The notes beneath the pieces are model-generated. The model was given only the letters and a program-made list of their open reading frames with translations. It did no database searches and had not been told where the DNA came from. Positions 60,868 to 64,000 of a stretch of DNA of 64,000 nucleotides are shown in pieces. The number at the start of each line of letters is the position of its first letter. The first letter of the stretch is position 1. This DNA comes from Platycnemis pennipes (Eukaryota; Arthropoda; Insecta; Odonata; Platycnemididae). The stretch spans positions 110,753,271-110,817,270 of the forward strand of contig OW121851.1 of NCBI GenBank assembly GCA_933228895.1, read 5' to 3'. A program made the position numbers and the translations under genes.

Positions 60868-62469
60868 TTTAAAGCATGGGACCATTGACTCTCTCTTCAA
60901 ATAATTTTTGTGTAAAGTAAAACAAATGCAACTATCAAAAGATTTTTTAAGTAACTTGTTTGAATTTTTTGACTCTCCTGAGTCTAATTCACCGGAATGC
61001 TACGGAAGAAAATGCCAATTTAAGATGTAGGTCGCAGCTCAAAGTTTCAGGGAAGCATTATGATAACATAAGGAACAAATTGAAGGACCACAAACTGACC
61101 ATGAGAACCTTAAAAACATTGCCTGCTGAAGTAGCACAACATCAGAAGTTCCAAGGAGAAAAAAATCATTCACCTTGACCAGAACTCGAACCCGGGTAAC
61201 CTGATTTCTGGTCAGGTGCTTCAATCAATTAAGCTACCGAGGCATCATTTTTCCCTGTGGAATTTTAGAAGCCTTAAAGGAACAAGATATACTCGAACTG
61301 CTAGATATATCATGTCAGAAAGCGATGCTGTGTGCATGGTGCCACCATTAGGGCGGATCGGAAAAATCGATTTTTCGCGGAGAAACTTGGCCCTCTGGGA
61401 AAAGGTGTCAAAGAGGCCAGAAAAATTTGGGGCCTCTAGGTTAACCATAGATCCTCGCGCAGTGGCCATTTATGGGGAGGGGGGCTGAAAATGGAAAAAG
61501 TCATGTTTTTATAGCGGTTCTCCATAGATTTTGCCGAGTTGCGGCCCTGTAGGGCAAAAATTTCTTCCATTTGTACGTATCTCTAGCCGTTAAGCCACAA
61601 ATTGTCAATTTTGAGTGCGCGGCCGCGCGTAATCATGTACCGCCCACGCAGCATCGCAGCGCTATGCTCTGAAGGCCACTCGCGCATCTCCTATTCCTCC
61701 ATCCGCATATTCCATAGTTATTGCAATGTAACATTTTGTTAAAAAATAACTTCTTCTAGAGCAGTGATTAACATTGTGGCAATGGAGATGGGAATATAAA
61801 TGGTACAGAAAATGTTAAATATCACAAAGATGAATAGTTTCGGAGTTAATGCACTGTAATTTTTTTCATATAACTTTCAGTGGATTTTCAACGGTGAACA
61901 ATGACAATCGCGAAACCTTGGTTTCTATTTCCCCAATGAAAATACCATTTCGCCCACAAGCAATCTTTACTAATAACATTCATTGTGAATTTTGATCATA
62001 AAAAGTAATGAAATAGTAGTTTCACAATGTATAATATTAAATTATCCATAAAGATCATATACAGTTCGTTATGGCAGCTGTGTTTGAAAAAGCGATGTCA
62101 TAGAAAGAATGAAATGTACTTTTAAAAGATCTCAGCAAGTAAAACAAACAACTATTCAATTTGTACTTCACCTGCCAAAAAAACCACGGTGCCAGACAGC
62201 CACGCACCGTCATGTAAAAACATCATTGTCCTGACGGCCAATTATTTTCCTCTTCTATACTAGGTAGTTATTTGCATTGAAATTCTTCAGTAAGTAATAC
62301 AAGAAACTACAACATACATTTATGATGTCACTTAACAAATACCATATAAAAAAAGGGTATTTTCGTTCGATTACTCCTGCTTCTTCGATACGACAAGAAA
62401 AGTCCCTGAGAAAAATGGAGATATGCAACCCACAATGACTTTCGATTTATGAACTCCCTGTTAACAGTC
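60868..62469. other. Tigger interior and unidentified insertions
   Basis: At about 61178-61250 the minus strand carries a tRNA-like head (A-box tagcttaattgattgaagca, B-box gggttcgagttc), probably a SINE start. The anticodon loop lacks U33, so it is not a functional tRNA. The stretch 61300-61620 is GC-richer with cgatttttcgcgg and gcgcggccgcgcg, possibly another repeat. The rest shows nothing. Confidence 0.4.
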
Positions 62470-62665
62470 ACTGGAAAATTTGGGTCCCTAGGGGAAAAGT
62501 GAACGGGAAGATTGGAAAAGGCAGGCCTCGTATGAGATACATGGAACAGGTTGTGAAGAATGTAAAAGAGAAGAATTACGTCACAATGAAAAGGTTGGCC
62601 GATAGAAGAATCGAGTGGAAAGCTGCGTCAAACCAATCCTAGGATTGTTCACCAATGATGATGAG
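62470..62665 (+). pseudogene. LINE C-terminal fragment
   Basis: The plus strand encodes G-K-G-R-P-R-M-R-Y-M-E-Q-V, then M-K-R-L-A-D-R-R-I-E-W and A-A-S-N-Q-S, the C-terminal signature of the LINE family seen at 25636-28860. It is a 5'-truncated tail of about 200 bp inserted just inside the right end of the second Tigger. Confidence 0.75.
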
Positions 62666-62959
62666 AATTTCGTTAACGGGAGGTTTTTCTGTATTGTGTT
62701 TCAGTAAGATTTTTTATGGTAACTAATGACATGAAAAAGCTTTTTTGCCATTGTTGACATTGAGGATAGTGAACATTTCGTTCAGAAGGATTGCACACAA
62801 TTTTCACGAATTAATTTTTGTGAATTATAAGAAAATGAAGCGATCTGGTAACTTTGTCAACAGCATGGAATACGTAAGTTTCTCTACTGTCTTGTAAATT
62901 AATTGTTAGCTCCTTTTTACATTTGCTACGGAATTCCTTTGCGATAGATTTTGTTAGTC

Positions 62960-63726
62960 AATGGGGAATATGCATGAAATTTGTTTCTTGAAGATTAATG
63001 ATGTACTTGATGCGAAATTTTCTCACCAATTTAAATACATAAGCCAAAATTTTCTATGCCAAACACAAAGATTATTAAATGCTAGTAAAATGTTCCCGAA
63101 AATTGACGAAAGTCACGTGACCTGAAATTCCTTCTGATGTCACTGCACGGTATAGGTTCCATATTGCTACGGAGACAGACATTTATGCTTAAAAGACAGC
63201 GAAGCGAATATATTGTTTAGAGGTTTTTAGCCCCTTCTCGAACGAAACGATGACTGAAAAAAGCACATTCCGACAATTTCCTTTGGTTGACTCCATTATG
63301 GTGGTGTTCTTCTAAAAAAACGAACGATTGCATAAACGTAGCTGAAATACATCTACATGTACACGATACCCTGCAAGCCACCGTGAGGGTGTTATATAAT
63401 TTATGAACGATCTGCTCGTTACCATCCCTACTACTTTAAAAAATCAAAATACAATCGTTAATTTCATTAAAACGTACGTACATTAAAATCATACGTTTTT
63501 GCCAAGTATTCATTTAACAGCTACCTCCACACATAAACAGATTAGCAACACCCATAGTGATACCGTGCAGTGACATCATGTTTTTAATCTGCCGAAAAGG
63601 TATAATTTTCAAAGTGTAATATCTTTGTAACAAAACTTAATTCTTCAGTGAAATTTTCACCAAGCACATTTTAGGTAATAAACTTCACATTCAAAGAGTT
63701 ATAAAAAATAGTGTATGTTCCCCATT
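62960..63726. mobile_element. short P-like non-autonomous element, copy 2
   Basis: Ends AATGGGGAATATGCATG and TATGTTCCCCATT. It aligns with 57290-58071 throughout, except for an inserted LINE 3'-tail fragment at about 63350-63410 (acatctacatgtacacgata...gccaccgtgaggg). The two copies flank the dead Tigger. Confidence 0.75.
63353..63400 (-). mobile_element. LINE 3' tail fragment inside the P-like copy
   Basis: ataccctgcaagccaccgtg plus an upstream acatctacatgt tail match the 3' UTR of the minus-strand LINE at 41935. Copy 1 of the P-like element lacks it, so it is an insertion. Confidence 0.6.
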
Positions 63727-63727
63727 G

Positions 63728-63835
63728 TTCTGTACTCGCGAGTCGCATACGTTGATTGTGTCCAATAGAGAAAAAGTTCCCGTCTCACGTAAACGTCTCA
63801 CGTCAGCCGTTTACGTTGATTGTGTCCCGGCCATA
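63728..63835. mobile_element. possible GGCC-type palindromic MITE, reverse copy
   Basis: The segment ends acgttgattgtgtcccggcc, the reverse of the GGCCGGG-type start at 58294, and contains reiterated tctcacgtaaacgtctcacg words. gttgattgtgtcc occurs twice in direct orientation (about 63754 and 63813). Confidence 0.4.
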
Positions 63836-63907
63836 AGGGTAACAGGAGAGAAGTGAAGGAAATCTCATTACAATGAAATGCCAAGGATAAAGAAGCAAGC
63901 TCTAACG

Positions 63908-64000
63908 CAGTGGTTCACAACTGGTGTGTGGTGGTGGGAAAACAGCTCGGGATGCTGTAAGATTATTGCAGGAAAACAAAAACTGTATAGCAGGACCGAA
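63908..64000. mobile_element. hAT-type terminus, truncated by the window edge
   Basis: CAGTGGTTCACAACTGGTG at 63908 resembles hAT inverted ends (CAGTGGTTCTCAACCTG-type). Only the left end is in the window, so the target duplication cannot be checked. Confidence 0.5.

Larger units (their letters stand above)
58678..62691 (+). mobile_element. second Tigger element, dead, with nested insertions
   Basis: TA-flanked inverted ends CAGTAAAACCTCCCATTAGC (58678) and gttaacgggaggtttttctg (ending 62691) define it. The transposase remnant lies at 59479-60867. A hAT MITE (60325-60718), a LINE tail (about 62470-62665) and probably other material at 60990-62400 have expanded it to 4.0 kb. It differs in sequence from the Tigger at 47400, so it is a distinct, older family member. 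It lies in BTBD8 intron 6. Confidence 0.85.

Noticed and set aside
61178..61250. tRNA gene on the minus strand
   Set aside because: It has good A and B boxes, but the anticodon loop lacks U33 and the acceptor stem does not pair. A SINE head inside a transposon is more likely.

Overview
The window is eukaryotic nuclear DNA, most likely from an insect or close relative with a large, repeat-rich, AT-rich genome. The signs are GT-AG introns up to 12 kb, one long multi-exon gene, and dense eukaryotic transposons: Penelope-like elements, LINEs, tRNA-derived SINEs, piggyBac, Tigger/pogo, THAP/P-like, hAT and many MITEs. I cannot name the species. There are no operons, rRNA genes, CRISPR arrays or convincing functional tRNA genes.

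The one host gene I can reconstruct is a BTBD8 orthologue on the plus strand. Six exons (20623-20753, 21592-21795, 33814-39860, 44949-45195, 52733-52910, 56425-56616) join with matching splice phases into 2,333 codons with no stop. The order is BTB domain 1, a giant disordered region of about 2,000 residues in a single 6,047-nt exon, BTB domain 2, then the start of a BACK-like region. The reading continues past the right edge. In the human protein, as I recall it, the long disordered tail follows both BTB domains, so the position of the disordered block here is notable.

The first 20 kb holds no recognisable complete gene, apart from a possible exon end at bases 1-50. It is a graveyard of Penelope-like fragments (3340-4100, 7400-8480, 15668-16109), SINEs, a piggyBac N-terminus, a LINE 3' part, palindromic MITEs and a tandem repeat dimer.

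The BTBD8 introns are full of insertions. Intron 2 has a 2.9-kb inverted-repeat element and a LINE split by a solo LTR. Intron 3 has a 3.3-kb P-like element with a THAP reading frame. Intron 4 has a decayed piggyBac (45367-50571) with an apparently intact Tigger nested in it (47400-50312), plus a Copia scrap and a MITE. Intron 5 has a fold-back element and a SINE. The last intron has a second, dead Tigger (58678-62691) interrupted by a hAT MITE and a LINE tail, flanked by two short P-like relatives.

The observations I find most interesting are: hammerhead-ribozyme-like hairpins at the ends of several Penelope-like remnants; palindromic elements with shared GGCC...ACACGATAC ends but divergent interiors; the intact Tigger transposase with an intron and a C-terminal PCNA-binding-type motif; and the BTBD8 architecture with a possible poison exon.
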